Source: Marinobacter sp. (GTDB taxonomy: Bacteria; Pseudomonadota; Gammaproteobacteria; Pseudomonadales; Oleiphilaceae). From it: 64,000 bases of DNA. This document shows positions 55,858 to 64,000 of the stretch, one piece after another (position 1 is the stretch's first letter; each line of letters starts with the position of its first letter). Where the stretch lies: contig JAKDUK010000001.1 of assembly GCA_030457765.1 (NCBI GenBank), positions 1 to 64,000 of the forward strand. The letters run 5' to 3'. Both the position numbers and the translations under genes were made by a program. Under the pieces are notes generated by a model. It made no database searches. It was not told where the DNA came from and saw nothing but the letters and a program-made list of their open reading frames with translations.

Positions 55858-56940
55858 TCAGCCCCGCTCCTTCGCAAATTCGGTCATGTACTGAATCAGT
55901 GCATCTACACCTGCCTCTGGCATGGCGTTGTAAATGCTGGCGCGCATACCACCAACAGAGCGGTGACCTGCAAGGTTCAACAGACCTCGCGCATTAGCGC
56001 CCTCAAGAAATGCGCCATTCAGAGAGTCGTCCCGCAGAGTAAAGGGCACGTTCATCCAAGAGCGAAAGCGCGGTTCAATGGGGTTCGCGTAAAACTCGTT
56101 GGCATCAATAAAGCCATAAAGCTTTTTCGCCTTCCTCAGGTTGGTTTCGCCCATAGCTTTCACACCACCCTGAGCTTTCAACCATTTAAACACCAGGCCT
56201 GCAAGATACCAGGAGTAAGTCGCCGGGGTGTTATACATAGAACCGTTATCGGCAATCACCTGGTAGTTCATCATGGTCGGTGTTTCCTTGCGGGCCTTAC
56301 CCAAAAGGTCTTTCCGAATGATGACTACAACCAAACCAGAGGGGCCGATATTCTTCTGAGCGCCGGCGTAAATCATCCCAAATTTTGAGACATCCACAGG
56401 ACGCGAAAGCATGGTGGAGGACATATCTGCCACCAGCGGCACGTTGCCGCTTTCAGGAACAAAATCGAACTCCAGACCACCAATGGTTTCATTCGGCGTG
56501 TAATGCAGATAAGCCGCATCGGCACTGGTTTGCCAAACGGCCTGATCCGGAATACTGGCGAAGCCGCCCTCTTCCGAACTGGCAACTACGTTCACATTAG
56601 CGTAGCGCTTAGCCTCGGCAATGGCCTTTTTCGACCAGATACCAGTGTTCACATAATCCGCAGACGCCTTGTTACCAAGCAGGTTCAAGGGAATAGTGGA
56701 GAACTGGCTGGAAGCTCCACCCTGCATGAAAAGTACGGCGTAATCGTCTGATATGCCGGCCAATTCACGCAGATCTTGTTCCGCAGTCTGGGCAATTTCC
56801 ACGAAATCCTTGCTTCGATGACTCATTTCCATCACCGACATGCCCGTGCCATGCCAGTCCAGCATTTCACCCCGTGCCTGTGTCAGCACACTTTCCGGCA
56901 AGGTTGCCGGACCTGCACAAAAGTTATACGCCCTGCTCAT
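55858..56940 (-). CDS. serC: Phosphoserine aminotransferase
   Basis: A 360-residue PLP enzyme for serine and pyridoxal synthesis. NFCAGPATLPESVL at the start, MEMSHRSKDFV, GGASSQF and the PLP lysine in AGAQKNIGPSG. ATG 56940 is the family start; 39 more in-frame codons upstream are not coding. It starts 43 bp after gyrA. Confidence 0.95.
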   Translation of the reverse strand: MSRAYNFCAGPATLPESVLTQARGEMLDWHGTGMSVMEMSHRSKDFVEIAQTAEQDLRELAGISDDYAVLFMQGGASSQFSTIPLNLLGNKASADYVNTGIWSKKAIAEAKRYANVNVVASSEEGGFASIPDQAVWQTSADAAYLHYTPNETIGGLEFDFVPESGNVPLVADMSSTMLSRPVDVSKFGMIYAGAQKNIGPSGLVVVIIRKDLLGKARKETPTMMNYQVIADNGSMYNTPATYSWYLAGLVFKWLKAQGGVKAMGETNLRKAKKLYGFIDANEFYANPIEPRFRSWMNVPFTLRDDSLNGAFLEGANARGLLNLAGHRSVGGMRASIYNAMPEAGVDALIQYMTEFAKERG

Positions 56941-56983
56941 GTTCCTGTGGTCTCTTGCGGATTCGATGTTAAGCAGTGCTGAC

Positions 56984-59611
56984 TTATTCCTCGTCAGCAT
57001 CCTGCTCCGGACTGTTGTTTGCACTTTCATCGGTTGAAGCGTCTTCACCATCGACATCTACACTGTCGATGTCGTCTTCGTCGGCTTCGGCAATTCGTTC
57101 CACGCCTACCAAACGCTCATCTTCCTGACTCAACCGGATCAAACGCACGCCCTGGGTGTTTCGGCTAAGAACCGACACTTCATCCGTACGGGTACGAACC
57201 AGCGTGCCCTTATCGGAAATCAGCATCATTTCGTCGCCTTCAAACAACTGCAGTGCTGTGACAAGGTTGCCGTTACGCTCGGAGCACTGCATGGCGATAA
57301 CGCCTTGACTGCCACGACTGTAGGTTGGGAACTCGTCAATCGCAGTACGCTTGCCATAACCATTTTCACTGGCCGTCAAAATAACACCGCCTTCCTGGGG
57401 AATAATCAGGGAGACCACATGATGGCCCTCGGGCATTCTGATACCACGCACACCACGGGCCGTTCGGCTTAGTGGGCGTACCGCCTCTTCATTGAAACGG
57501 ACCGCTTTTCCGGCTGTGGAGAACAGCATGATTTCGGCATCACCTTCGGTGATCGCTGCACCAATCAGCGTATCGCCCTCATCCAGAGACAGTGCAATCA
57601 AACCACTGCTACGGGGGCGGGAGAAGTTCGGCAAACGCGTTTTCTTAACAACGCCCGCAGACGTTGCCATAAGAACAAACTGGTTTTCCGGGTAGTCCCG
57701 CACTGGCAAGAAAGTTGTGATGCGCTCGCCTTCATCCAGCGGCAGAATGTTCACCATCGGCCGACCACGGGATGCGCGGCTGGCACGGGGAATTTCAAAC
57801 ACACGCAACCAATAAACTTTGCCTCGGTTAGAGAAGCACAGAATAGTGTCGTGAGAGTTGGCAACCAGCAGCTTTTCAACGAAATCTTCGTCTTTCATGG
57901 AGGTTGCGGCCTTACCGCGGCCACCACGGCGCTGGGCCTGATAATCTTCAACCGCCTGGGTTTTGGCGTAGCCACCGTGGGAGATGGTTACAACCAGATC
58001 TTCTTCGTCAATCAGATCGGCAACCGTCAAATCACGCTGGGAGCTGGTTATTTCTGTGCGGCGCACGTCACCGAACTCGGATACCACCGCTTCAAGCTCC
58101 TCGCGGATAACCTGCATCAGGCGATCCGGGTCGCCCAGAATTTCCAACAGATCGGCGATTTTTTCAAGAATCTCTTTGTACTCGTTCTGGAGCTTTTCAG
58201 TCTCCAGACCGGTCAAGCGGTGCAGGCGCATATCCAGGATAGCCTGGGTTTGCTCCGGAGACATAAAGTACAGGCCATCACGCAGGCCGTAAATTTCCGG
58301 TAGATCGTCTGGGCGGCAAGCGTCTTCGCCAGCACGTTCAAGCATCGCCATTACATTACCGGGCGCCCAGCCTTTCGCCATCAGCTTTTCTTTCGCTTCC
58401 AAAGAACTTGGGGACGCTTTGATCAGCTCAATCATCTCGTCGATGTTGGCCAATGCAACGGTTAAGCCTTCAAGAATATGGCCGCGCTCACGAGCTTTAC
58501 GCAGTTCAAAGAGAGTACGGCGGGTAACCACCTCACGGCGGTGACGCACAAACGCATCCAGCATTTCCTTAAGATTAAGAATCTTGGGCTCGCCGTTGAT
58601 CAGCGCAACCATATTGATGCCGAATACTGTCTGCAACTGGGTATGCTTAAACAGGTTGTTGGCCACTACTTCCGGGTTTTCGCCGCGGCGTAACTCTATG
58701 AAAATGCGGATACCTTCCTTACTGGACTCGTCCCGCAGTTCGGTAATGCCTTCCAGGCGCTTTTCTTTCACCAGCTCGGCGATCTTTTCGATCAAACGAG
58801 ATTTGTTAAGCTGATATGGCAGCTCGGTGATAATAATCGCGTCACGGTTAGTTTTCTTGTCGGTTTCAATCTCGTGGCGGGCGCGAATATAAACGCGGCC
58901 GCGGCCAGTACGGTAAGCTTCCACAATACCAGCACGGCCGTTAATGATGCCTTCGGTCGGGAAATCCGGGCCTGGAATGTACTCCATCAGATCATCACAA
59001 GTGAGATCCGGGTTATCTATCAGCGCCAAGCAACCATTAACGACTTCGGTCAGGTTGTGGGGTGGGATGTTTGTTGCCATACCCACCGCAATACCCGAAG
59101 AGCCATTTACCAACAAGTTAGGAACCCGGGTAGGCATAACCTCGGGAATACGCTCTGTGCCGTCGTAGTTGTCAACAAAGTCTACGGTTTCTTTCTCGAG
59201 ATCCGCCAGCAGTGAGTGCGCAACCTTCTTCATGCGGATTTCGGTGTAACGCATAGCTGCTGCGTTATCACCGTCGATAGAACCGAAGTTGCCCTGACCA
59301 TCTACCAGCGGGTAACGCAAGGAGAACGGCTGAGCCATACGTACGATGGTGTCATAAACAGCAGAGTCGCCGTGCGGGTGGTATTTACCAATCACATCAC
59401 CCACCACACGGGCGGACTTCTTGTAGGCCTTGTTCCAGTCGTTGTTCAGTTCGGACATGGCGAACAGAACACGACGGTGAACCGGTTTGAGGCCATCCCG
59501 CACGTCTGGAAGTGCTCGCCCAACGATAACGCTCATGGCGTAATCCAGGTAAGACTGCTTCAGCTCATCTTCAATATTGACCGGCAGGATCTCTTTGGCT
59601 AATTCACCCAT
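56984..59611 (-). CDS. gyrA: DNA gyrase subunit A
   Basis: An 875-residue type II topoisomerase subunit. Catalytic Tyr122 in AMRYTEIRM, quinolone-region [15 protein letters not shown] with Ser83 and Asp87 (the sensitive-type residues), GyrA-box QRRGGRGK and six beta-propeller blades to an acidic tail ([14 protein letters not shown]). ATG 59611 begins [10 protein letters not shown]; a longer frame adds unrelated residues. It introduces negative supercoils with GyrB. Confidence 0.97.
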   Translation of the reverse strand: MGELAKEILPVNIEDELKQSYLDYAMSVIVGRALPDVRDGLKPVHRRVLFAMSELNNDWNKAYKKSARVVGDVIGKYHPHGDSAVYDTIVRMAQPFSLRYPLVDGQGNFGSIDGDNAAAMRYTEIRMKKVAHSLLADLEKETVDFVDNYDGTERIPEVMPTRVPNLLVNGSSGIAVGMATNIPPHNLTEVVNGCLALIDNPDLTCDDLMEYIPGPDFPTEGIINGRAGIVEAYRTGRGRVYIRARHEIETDKKTNRDAIIITELPYQLNKSRLIEKIAELVKEKRLEGITELRDESSKEGIRIFIELRRGENPEVVANNLFKHTQLQTVFGINMVALINGEPKILNLKEMLDAFVRHRREVVTRRTLFELRKARERGHILEGLTVALANIDEMIELIKASPSSLEAKEKLMAKGWAPGNVMAMLERAGEDACRPDDLPEIYGLRDGLYFMSPEQTQAILDMRLHRLTGLETEKLQNEYKEILEKIADLLEILGDPDRLMQVIREELEAVVSEFGDVRRTEITSSQRDLTVADLIDEEDLVVTISHGGYAKTQAVEDYQAQRRGGRGKAATSMKDEDFVEKLLVANSHDTILCFSNRGKVYWLRVFEIPRASRASRGRPMVNILPLDEGERITTFLPVRDYPENQFVLMATSAGVVKKTRLPNFSRPRSSGLIALSLDEGDTLIGAAITEGDAEIMLFSTAGKAVRFNEEAVRPLSRTARGVRGIRMPEGHHVVSLIIPQEGGVILTASENGYGKRTAIDEFPTYSRGSQGVIAMQCSERNGNLVTALQLFEGDEMMLISDKGTLVRTRTDEVSVLSRNTQGVRLIRLSQEDERLVGVERIAEADEDDIDSVDVDGEDASTDESANNSPEQDADEE

Positions 59612-59736
59612 CGAGAAAGGTTCCTTTGCGTTATCTGGAAGTCGTTTCAGGGCCATCTTCTGGCCCCGTAGTTGTTCTTGAACAAGCCGCCAATGGTATC
59701 ACAGCAGCCCCCTTCAGGGGCACCTGCGAGGCGGCC

Positions 59737-60591
59737 TTAATTAAATACCACAGTCTTGTTTTCGTGGGTAATTACGCGATCCTCAATATGAGAGCGCAAC
59801 CCCCGAGCGAGAACGTTTTTCTCCACATCCTTACCCAGGCGCACTATGTCCTGAATGGAATCACTGTGGTTGATACGAATAACATCCTGCTCGATGATCG
59901 GACCTTCATCCAGGTCCTGAGTCACGTAGTGACACGTTGCACCGATCAGCTTGACCCCCCGGGTGTAGGCTTGATGATAAGGCTTTGCACCAGCGAAAGA
60001 CGGCAGAAAGCTGTGATGAATATTGATCACCTTGCCTGCATGCTTTGCGCACAGTTCTGCGGGCAGGATTTGCATATAGCGAGCCAAGACCACCACATCG
60101 GCTTCGTAGCCCTCAATCAGCTCGTCGATATGGGCAAACGCCTCTTCCCGGTTATCCTTGCTTACCGGGATGTGGTGGTACGGAATGTCGTGCCACTCAA
60201 CCATACGACGCAAATCGTCGTGATTGGAAATGACCGCAGCAATTTCAGCGTTGATGTCATTGCTGTGCCAGCGATACAGGAGGTCGGCCACACAGTGGGA
60301 CTCCTTGCTGCACATCAGAATCACTTTTTTGGGCTGTGCCGAATCGGCGATGTGCCACCGCATATCGAATTCTTCAGCGATCGGCGCAAACGCAGCACGA
60401 AACTGTTCAAGGCCAAACGGTATAGACTTGGCTTTGATTTCGTGACGCATAAAAAACCAATCGGTGTAGGTGTCCGAGTGGTGACTTGCTTCGGTGATCC
60501 AGCCATTGTAGGTCTGTAAAAAATTACTCACCTTGGCGACAATTCCAACCCTGTCCGGGCAGGAAATCACAAGACGATAGGTATGCTCCAT
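59737..60591 (-). CDS. purU: Formyltetrahydrofolate deformylase
   Basis: A 284-residue enzyme that hydrolyses 10-formyl-THF to formate and THF. N-terminal ACT domain (RLVISCPDRVGIVAKVSNFL), then a formyltransferase domain with the catalytic INIHHSFLPSFAGA, ISNHDDLR and DLDEGPIIEQD. Own transcript; start ATG 60591. Confidence 0.95.
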   Translation of the reverse strand: MEHTYRLVISCPDRVGIVAKVSNFLQTYNGWITEASHHSDTYTDWFFMRHEIKAKSIPFGLEQFRAAFAPIAEEFDMRWHIADSAQPKKVILMCSKESHCVADLLYRWHSNDINAEIAAVISNHDDLRRMVEWHDIPYHHIPVSKDNREEAFAHIDELIEGYEADVVVLARYMQILPAELCAKHAGKVINIHHSFLPSFAGAKPYHQAYTRGVKLIGATCHYVTQDLDEGPIIEQDVIRINHSDSIQDIVRLGKDVEKNVLARGLRSHIEDRVITHENKTVVFN

Positions 60592-60747
60592 GAAAGCCTT
60601 TCCTTAACTGACAAACGGGAAAGCAAGTGCGCCGGGAACCGTTGCCGAAATCGGCAGCCGGAACTGGATGCAGTGCCAGCGGTACGCACAAGATAAAATG
60701 ACGAGCTATCATAGCCTATCTGGACACCAGAAACGAGGAGTGGAGAC

Positions 60748-62514
60748 ATGGGCAGAGGTATATGGCACCAATCACGCAAAGCACGACTCACTGAGCGCTC
60801 AGGCAGCCTGCGCGTAATTATCGCAACCTTAAGCCTGTCAATACTGGCCACACCGGCGCTCAGTCAAGCCATCCTTGAAGGCGAGCGGTTTCACCCCACC
60901 AGCGCCAGCCAGAGCATGGTGGCAACCAGCCATACCCTGGCCACAAAGGTTGCCCTGAACGTTCTGAAAGACGGTGGCAATGCAATAGATGCCGCCGTAA
61001 CCGCCGGATTTGCGCTGGCCGTGACCCAGCCGAGATCCGGGAACATCGGTGGCGGCGGGTTTATGCTGGTATCCAAAGGCGATGGCTCTGCACCGGAAGC
61101 CATAGACTACCGGGAAAAAGCCCCTTCGGGCGCCACAGAAACCATGTATCAGAATGAGTCTGGCGAAGTGGTGCAGAACCGCAGCCGGTTTACCCATTTG
61201 GCGGCGGGCGTGCCCGGTACAGTTGCAGGCCTTGCCATGGCACTGGAACGCCACGGCACACTATCTCTGAAGCAAGCGCTTGCCCCGGCCATAAAACTCG
61301 CCAAAGAAGGTTTTATCGTTCCAAAACGTTTCAGTGAAGGCCTTGAGCAGGCGCGGGAACGGCTGCAACGCTGGCCTGCAACGCTTGAAACCTTCTATAA
61401 AGAAGACGGCTCTGCCTGGCAAGCGGGCGAACGTTTTCGTCAGCCAGACCTGGCAGCCACCCTGCAACGCATTGCAGACAAAGGCGTAAAAGGCTTTTAT
61501 GAAGGTGAAACCGCACAGCTGATTGTAGACGAGATGGAAAAGCACGGAGGCCTGATTACCCGGCACGACCTCGCAGACTACCAGCCAGCTATACGCGAAC
61601 CCGTAAAGGGCAGCTATCGGGGTTACGATATTTACTCCATGTCACCGCCCTCCTCCGGCGGCACGCATATTGTCCAGATACTGAACATGCTTGAAGGCTA
61701 CCCGATCCAGGAACTTGGACATAACTCAGCCGAGACAATCCACTACATGGCCGAGGCCATGAAACTGGCCTACGCCGACCGCTCGGAATATCTGGGCGAT
61801 ACAGATTATGTGGATGTACCGTTAAAAGGGCTGACCAGTAAATCTTACGCGGAAGAACTTCGCCAAGGCATAAAACCCGACAAAGCACGACCCGCCGGGG
61901 ACATTCGTTACGGCGAGCCCTCAGGGTACGAAAGTCCGGAAACCACGCATTTTTCGGTTGTCGACAAATGGGGCAATGCCGTATCAAACACCTACACCAT
62001 CAATTTCAGCTACGGCTCGGGTATTACCGTGCAAGGCGCCGGTTTCCTGCTCAATAATGAAATGGACGATTTCAGCGCCAAACCGGGTGTGCCCAATGCT
62101 TATGGATTGATCGGCGGTGAAGCAAATAAGGTGGAACCCGGCAAGCGTATGCTGAGCTCCATGTCGCCTACGATTGTTCGCAAAGACGATAATAACTTTC
62201 TGGTGACCGGTAGCCCGGGAGGCTCACGCATTATCACCACCACACTACAGGTAATCATGAATGTGATCGATCACGGCATGAACATACAAACAGCCGTCAG
62301 CGCACCTCGCATCCATCATCAATGGTTGCCAGATGAAATCCGCATAGAGCAAGGGATCAGCCCGGATACCGTGCGTTTACTGGAAAGCCGCGGTCACAAA
62401 GTAGTGAGCAAGTCGGCCATGGGAGCCATTCAGAGTATTATGATTGGAGAAGACGGTACCCTGTACGGTGGCGCAGACCCGAGGCGCAGTACGTCCTCGG
62501 CCATGGGCTACTGA
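60748..62514 (+). CDS. ggt: Gamma-glutamyltransferase
   Basis: A 588-residue periplasmic Ntn hydrolase that cleaves glutathione's gamma-glutamyl bond. Hydrophobic signal region at residues about 20-38 ending ALSQA; GGNAIDAAVTAGFAL; self-cleavage at Thr399 in ETTHFSVVD, which becomes the catalytic N-terminus of the small subunit; GSPGGSRI and QGISPD late. ATG 60748 gives a signal peptide with an unusually long N-region (start could be later). It may help use glutathione as a nutrient. Confidence 0.94.
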   Translation: MGRGIWHQSRKARLTERSGSLRVIIATLSLSILATPALSQAILEGERFHPTSASQSMVATSHTLATKVALNVLKDGGNAIDAAVTAGFALAVTQPRSGNIGGGGFMLVSKGDGSAPEAIDYREKAPSGATETMYQNESGEVVQNRSRFTHLAAGVPGTVAGLAMALERHGTLSLKQALAPAIKLAKEGFIVPKRFSEGLEQARERLQRWPATLETFYKEDGSAWQAGERFRQPDLAATLQRIADKGVKGFYEGETAQLIVDEMEKHGGLITRHDLADYQPAIREPVKGSYRGYDIYSMSPPSSGGTHIVQILNMLEGYPIQELGHNSAETIHYMAEAMKLAYADRSEYLGDTDYVDVPLKGLTSKSYAEELRQGIKPDKARPAGDIRYGEPSGYESPETTHFSVVDKWGNAVSNTYTINFSYGSGITVQGAGFLLNNEMDDFSAKPGVPNAYGLIGGEANKVEPGKRMLSSMSPTIVRKDDNNFLVTGSPGGSRIITTTLQVIMNVIDHGMNIQTAVSAPRIHHQWLPDEIRIEQGISPDTVRLLESRGHKVVSKSAMGAIQSIMIGEDGTLYGGADPRRSTSSAMGY

Positions 62515-62563
62515 TACAAGCACGTTGAGCAATACTTGTTGAATATAAAAACTGGAGACATTT

Positions 62564-62812
62564 ATGTACTTGTCCGTACAACTAAGCTGCTACCCCCTGA
62601 AGGATGACTACAAACAGCCCATCCGGGACCTGATCGCCCGGCTGGAAAAAACCAATCTGGAGGTTGTTGCTGGCCGCATGAGCACAGAAATTTTCGGGGA
62701 GTACGACGAGGTGATGAGTGTGCTTTCCGATACCATGAAATGGTCTTTTGAAACTTATGGGAAATCGGTTTTCGTGGCTAAGATTATGGCGGGGGATCGG
62801 AGACCGAGGTGA
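62564..62812 (+). CDS. YkoF-like thiamine/HMP-binding protein
   Basis: An 82-residue protein with the YKOF/MTH1187 fold pattern: SVQLSCYPLKDDYKQPIRDLIARLE, then LEVVAGRMSTEIFGEYDEVM and a short final helix. Such proteins bind thiamine or its pyrimidine part. GGAG precedes the ATG. No thiamine transporter or TPP riboswitch is visible in the 50 bp upstream, so the link to thiamine is by family only. Confidence 0.75.
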   Translation: MYLSVQLSCYPLKDDYKQPIRDLIARLEKTNLEVVAGRMSTEIFGEYDEVMSVLSDTMKWSFETYGKSVFVAKIMAGDRRPR

Positions 62813-63033
62813 TTAAAATCGTGTGGAGACGTATACCCGGGAGTCGCTTTCAGGACGCCCCACTGATGACGCCGGGATTCATAATCATTCCTTCAGTGCA
62901 GGGTTCGTCGACAAACTTTACAGACTTTCACCCCTGCCACACAAATTTCGATTATATCTTATTGATATTAAAGCACTGGCTCGATTTCTGCTTAGAAACT
63001 CAGGGAGTAAAACAAAAATTATAGAGGTTTGAT

Positions 63034-63948
63034 ATGAAACACTACCTGATCAGCATAATAGGAGTACTAACATTTTTCAGCGTGGGCTTTACTTCAGCAT
63101 CACCGCTTCTTTTGGACCGCGGGCTGCCCGACCAGAATCTCAATAAAGCCGCAGGAGGAGACCGCTCCAACATAAATTACGATTTTGCGGGGTTCGGCTA
63201 TTTTGCCGGAGACGATTTCACTCTCCAGGCCGGCAACCAATACCAAGTAGACACTGTTCGTTTTTGGCTCAACCCCAGCGCCAATGGCGCCGCTGCAGCG
63301 AACAATAACAGCGACGTGAACGACGACTTAGCCTATGGCTTAAGCGACACTTATGAATCGTTCGCATTCTACCTTGGGGATGCTGCAAGCAGCAGCGTGC
63401 CAGTTCTTGAACAAGCAAACTTCACGGGTGGCAATACCACCGACAACGCCAATGTCAGCATTAGGCGGGCACTATATCAGGGCTCTGAATTCGACTATCA
63501 AGGCAGTTCAGAGAATTACCTCCAAACATATGAAGTAACACTCAGCAACCTGGGTTTAATCCTTGATGGTGGCACTACATACCAGTTTGGCACGGAGTGC
63601 CGAGGCTCTAACGAGACAAATGCAAACGGAAACTTCACCACATGTTTTCTTCATGGGGCAAATCAAGACCTTGCAGGTTCTCCACAGCAGGGTTCAGATG
63701 ACTATTTTCGCGTATTCTCGGTTGGCGACGATCTTAGCCAGCCGGCATCATTCGCTGGCACTTATAACAGTGATCGTAACGGTACACCCGGGACAGCTGG
63801 CGGGGGCGGCTGGGACAAGCCTGCGGACATGAACATTCAGGTTTTTGGCAGCGCCGTGGCAGTGCCTGAGCCTAGCTCGTTGGGCATTTTGAGCCTGGGA
63901 CTTATTGGACTAGGCCTCAGCAGACAACGGCGCCGGCACGAAGGTTGA
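63034..63948 (+). CDS. Secreted PEP-CTERM sorting-domain protein
   Basis: A 304-residue exported protein: signal peptide residues 1-23 (ISIIGVLTFFSVGFTSASP), a Ser/Gly/Asn-rich beta-type body with acidic NSDVNDD and two late cysteines in CRGSN/TTCF, and at the C-terminus VPEPSSLGILSLGLIGLGLSRQRRR: the PEP motif, a hydrophobic helix and a basic tail. These proteins are cut and exported by an exosortase (EpsH/XrtA), usually with exopolysaccharide. No exosortase or EPS gene lies in this window. GAGG precedes the ATG. The body family is unknown. Confidence 0.85.
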   Translation: MKHYLISIIGVLTFFSVGFTSASPLLLDRGLPDQNLNKAAGGDRSNINYDFAGFGYFAGDDFTLQAGNQYQVDTVRFWLNPSANGAAAANNNSDVNDDLAYGLSDTYESFAFYLGDAASSSVPVLEQANFTGGNTTDNANVSIRRALYQGSEFDYQGSSENYLQTYEVTLSNLGLILDGGTTYQFGTECRGSNETNANGNFTTCFLHGANQDLAGSPQQGSDDYFRVFSVGDDLSQPASFAGTYNSDRNGTPGTAGGGGWDKPADMNIQVFGSAVAVPEPSSLGILSLGLIGLGLSRQRRRHEG

Positions 63949-64000
63949 AACGCCGAATGACCAGGATTGACCAACTGCTTCAAGCCTGAGTAACCAGCAT

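Noticed and set aside
62515-62563. TPP riboswitch before the YkoF-like gene
   Set aside because: Only about 50 bp lie between ggt and the gene, too short for the THI-box, and no CTGAGA core was seen.
1-64000. CRISPR array or rRNA operon
   Set aside because: No regularly spaced short direct repeats and no rRNA-like sequence were seen on either strand.

Overview
The window looks like the chromosome of a marine gammaproteobacterium, most likely Marinobacter or a close relative. The right-hand part carries the order gyrA-serC-pheA-hisC-(tyrA-aroA fusion)-cmk-rpsA-ihfB-lapA-lapB-pyrF, together with uvrB, an aspartate aminotransferase, rmf, rlmKL and pyrD. The fused tyrA-aroA gene and this order are typical of the Pseudomonas/Marinobacter side of the class. 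This assignment is inference from gene order and protein style; no database was searched.

Region 1 (1 to about 8.6 kb) is accessory DNA that I read as an integron gene-cassette array. Five attC-like sites (2461-2538, 2850-2936, 3354-3439, 4035-4123, 6746-6822) and a sixth broken one (8487-8520) separate small gene units. Each complete site has an R''/R' pair (..AAC / GTTA..) and an imperfect stem with an unpaired base in one arm, the classic attC layout. The cassettes carry: (1) a PAAR-Tle1 type VI secretion phospholipase effector with a lipoprotein immunity candidate, cut by the window edge; (2) a small membrane protein; (3) an MmcQ/YjbR-like protein; (4) an antisense ParE-type toxin-antitoxin pair; (5) a second, diverged copy of the effector/immunity cassette with the same kind of attC; (6) a broken gene next to an IS30-family element. 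No integrase gene is visible. The site orientation predicts that one, if present, lies to the left of the window.

Region 2 (8.6-17.6 kb) is a scarred accessory zone: a transposase scrap, a solute-binding protein, a decayed GAF-PAS-PAS-GGDEF-EAL gene, a lipoate-ligase C-terminal fragment beside a DsbA-like gene, two small methyltransferase-type enzymes, a SnoaL-like protein, a ferritin-like protein, YkgJ, CsbD, another methyltransferase and a DUF1499 protein.

Region 3 (17.6-34.3 kb) is mostly ordinary metabolism and stress genes: a DksA-like zinc finger, class I aldolase, dusC, catalase, DUF2835, htpG, two hotdog thioesterases, an M48 protease lipoprotein, an SCP2-like/iron alcohol dehydrogenase pair, a solute-binding protein, ybbP-ybbA divergent from tesA, and a YheT-like hydrolase. 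A palindromic repeat element sits downstream of the thioesterases' operon and upstream of htpG.

Region 4 (34.3-64 kb) is core genome bounded by two identical tRNA-Asn genes at 34.4 and 46.0 kb. It includes the aminopeptidase apeB, rlmKL, rmf, pyrD, a CDF transporter, uvrB and aspC. The long leftward amino-acid/translation/LPS-control gene string from gyrA to pyrF follows. It ends with purU, ggt, a YkoF-like protein and a PEP-CTERM protein. A small cluster of DnaA-box-like 9-mers lies between pyrD and the CDF gene.
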